Origin: 58-81 sp012729145
GTDB lineage: Bacteria > Synergistota > Synergistia > Synergistales > Thermovirgaceae
Direction: 5' to 3'
Length of the DNA: 64,000 nucleotides
NCBI GenBank assembly: GCA_040770625.1
Contig: JAXGIW010000001.1
Coordinates: forward strand, 62,001 to 126,000
How positions within the stretch are numbered: the first letter of the stretch is position 1; each line of letters begins with the position of its first letter. The position numbers and the translations under genes are program-made. The notes beneath the pieces are model-generated. The model saw nothing but the letters and a program-made list of their open reading frames with translations. It was not told where the DNA came from and did not search any database. Below are positions 63,216 through 64,000 of this stretch, in pieces.

Positions 63216-64000
63216 CTAGTGCGGCATCACGCCGTGCTTGCGGCGGGGACGGAGCTGCCGCTTGCTCTCGCACTGGACAAGGGCCCGGTATATCTCGCCG
63301 CGGGTTTCCTCCGGGAGAATGACCCTGTCCACGAATCCCCTCTTGGCGGCCTGATAGGGTGTGGCAAAAGCCTCCCGGTACTCCTCTATCTTCTGGGTTC
63401 TCGTGGCCTGGGGGTCCTGGGCGCTCTCTATTTCTTTCTTGAAAATGATGTTTGCAGCACCCTCGGCGCCCATGACGGCTATCTCAGCCTGTGGCCAGGC
63501 GAGGACCACATCTGCACCCAGGTCCTTGCTGCACATGCCCAGGTATGCACCACCGTATGCCTTTCGAAGGACCACAGTGATAAGGGGCACCGTGGCTTCG
63601 CTGTATGCATAGAGCAGCTTCGCCCCGTGCCTGATTATGCCTCCAAGCTCCTGGTCCTTCCCCGGGAGGTAGCCGGGAACGTCGACAAAGGTGACCACCG
63701 GAATGTTGAAAGCGTCGCAGTAGCGAATGAACCTGCTAGCCTTGTCGGATGCGTCGATATCCAGGCAGCCGGCCATAATGGCGGCCTGGTTTGCGATGAT
63801 CCCTGCGACATACCCGCCGACGCGCATGAAACCGGTGACCATGTTCTTTGCCCACATGGGCTGGACCTCGAAGAATTCTCCACCGTCAGCCACCCTGGAG
63901 AGAACATCCTGGACCCTGTAGCCCTTGTTGGGGTTGGTCGGAACGATGTCCCTGAGGCTGTCGTCACAACGGTAGGGGTCGTCGCCACTGTCGTAGAAGG
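63216..64000 (-). CDS. mmdA: Carboxyltransferase alpha subunit (MmdA), 5' end beyond window
   Basis: About 261 codons of the C-terminal half. Conserved parts are KGYRVQDVLSRVADGGEFFEV, GGYVAGIIANQ, VPGYLPGKDQE, RKAYGGAYLGMCSKDLGAD, and MGAEGAANIIFKKEI, all of the propionyl-CoA carboxylase beta/MmdA type (not pyruvate carboxylase-like OadA). It moves the carboxyl group from an acyl-CoA to the biotin carrier. The frame is open to the right edge; the true start lies outside. Ends 12 bp before mmdD. Confidence 0.95.
   Translation of the reverse strand, partial: FYDSGDDPYRCDDSLRDIVPTNPNKGYRVQDVLSRVADGGEFFEVQPMWAKNMVTGFMRVGGYVAGIIANQAAIMAGCLDIDASDKASRFIRYCDAFNIPVVTFVDVPGYLPGKDQELGGIIRHGAKLLYAYSEATVPLITVVLRKAYGGAYLGMCSKDLGADVVLAWPQAEIAVMGAEGAANIIFKKEIESAQDPQATRTQKIEEYREAFATPYQAAKRGFVDRVILPEETRGEIYRALVQCESKRQLRPRRKHGVMPH

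Overview
The window looks like a chromosomal segment of a Gram-negative-type, amino-acid-fermenting anaerobe, most likely a member of the Synergistota. This rests on the gene mix, not on a database match: a sodium-translocating acyl-CoA decarboxylase, cysteine desulfidase, threonine aldolase, pyrroline-5-carboxylate dehydrogenase and several peptide or amino-acid handling enzymes sit beside a lipid-A-type acyltransferase, TolC/RND efflux and an outer-membrane patatin, which imply an outer membrane. GC is fairly high except in the pilus block. TTG and GTG starts are common and most neighbours overlap or nearly touch.

Layout. 1-4.0 kb: purine permease plus phosphoribosyltransferase pair, a serine beta-lactamase-type hydrolase and a DUF202 membrane protein. 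4.0-6.7 kb: pyrroline-5-carboxylate dehydrogenase lying between two 90-bp direct repeats in repeat-rich spacers. 6.7-7.3 kb: six tRNA genes from one promoter. 7.4-9.2 kb: a QueG-like Fe-S protein and an amidohydrolase. 9.3-13.6 kb: an AT-richer minor-pilin/PilY1 block. 13.8-19.1 kb (minus): tRNA-Thr, tRNA-Tyr, tRNA-Thr, tuf, rpmG, tRNA-Trp, secE, nusG, rplK, rplA, rplJ, rplL; rpoB does not follow. secE (59 aa) and rpmG (49 aa) are easily missed. 19.2-29.1 kb: an SLC13-type permease, a TetR-controlled TolC-MFP-RND efflux operon ending in a small PII-like protein, and MgtE. 29.5-38 kb (minus): rplM-rpsI, then a compact run of ltaE, pmbA, amidase, gerM-like, rph, rdgB, secG and nicotinate phosphoribosyltransferase. 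38-43 kb: an FdhD-family protein without the family's CxxC, a PHP phosphoesterase, an M20 hydrolase, homoserine dehydrogenase, an unknown protein and deoC. 43.4-48.6 kb (minus): a complete 16S-23S-5S operon with a short tRNA-free spacer and its own promoter. 48.7-58.7 kb: macro-domain protein, archaeal-type ProRS, patatin/Omp85 protein, dicarboxylate symporter plus aspartate racemase, ClC channel, a RuvC/YqgF-like protein and an acyltransferase. 58.8-64 kb: tandem universal stress protein, cysteine desulfidase, and the mmdB/C/D/A decarboxylase operon running off the right edge.

The most unusual features are (i) two intervening sequences in the single 23S gene, in the regions of helix 25 and helix 68, bounded by the same perfect 13-bp inverted repeat; (ii) a dispersed family of degenerate heptanucleotide tandem repeats of the CGTNANT / GTNAACG type in at least eight spacers, including one inside the decarboxylase operon; (iii) the 90-bp direct repeats around pruA; and (iv) the FdhD-like protein and M20 hydrolase that lack expected family residues. 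I see no CRISPR array, prophage, transposase or integrase.
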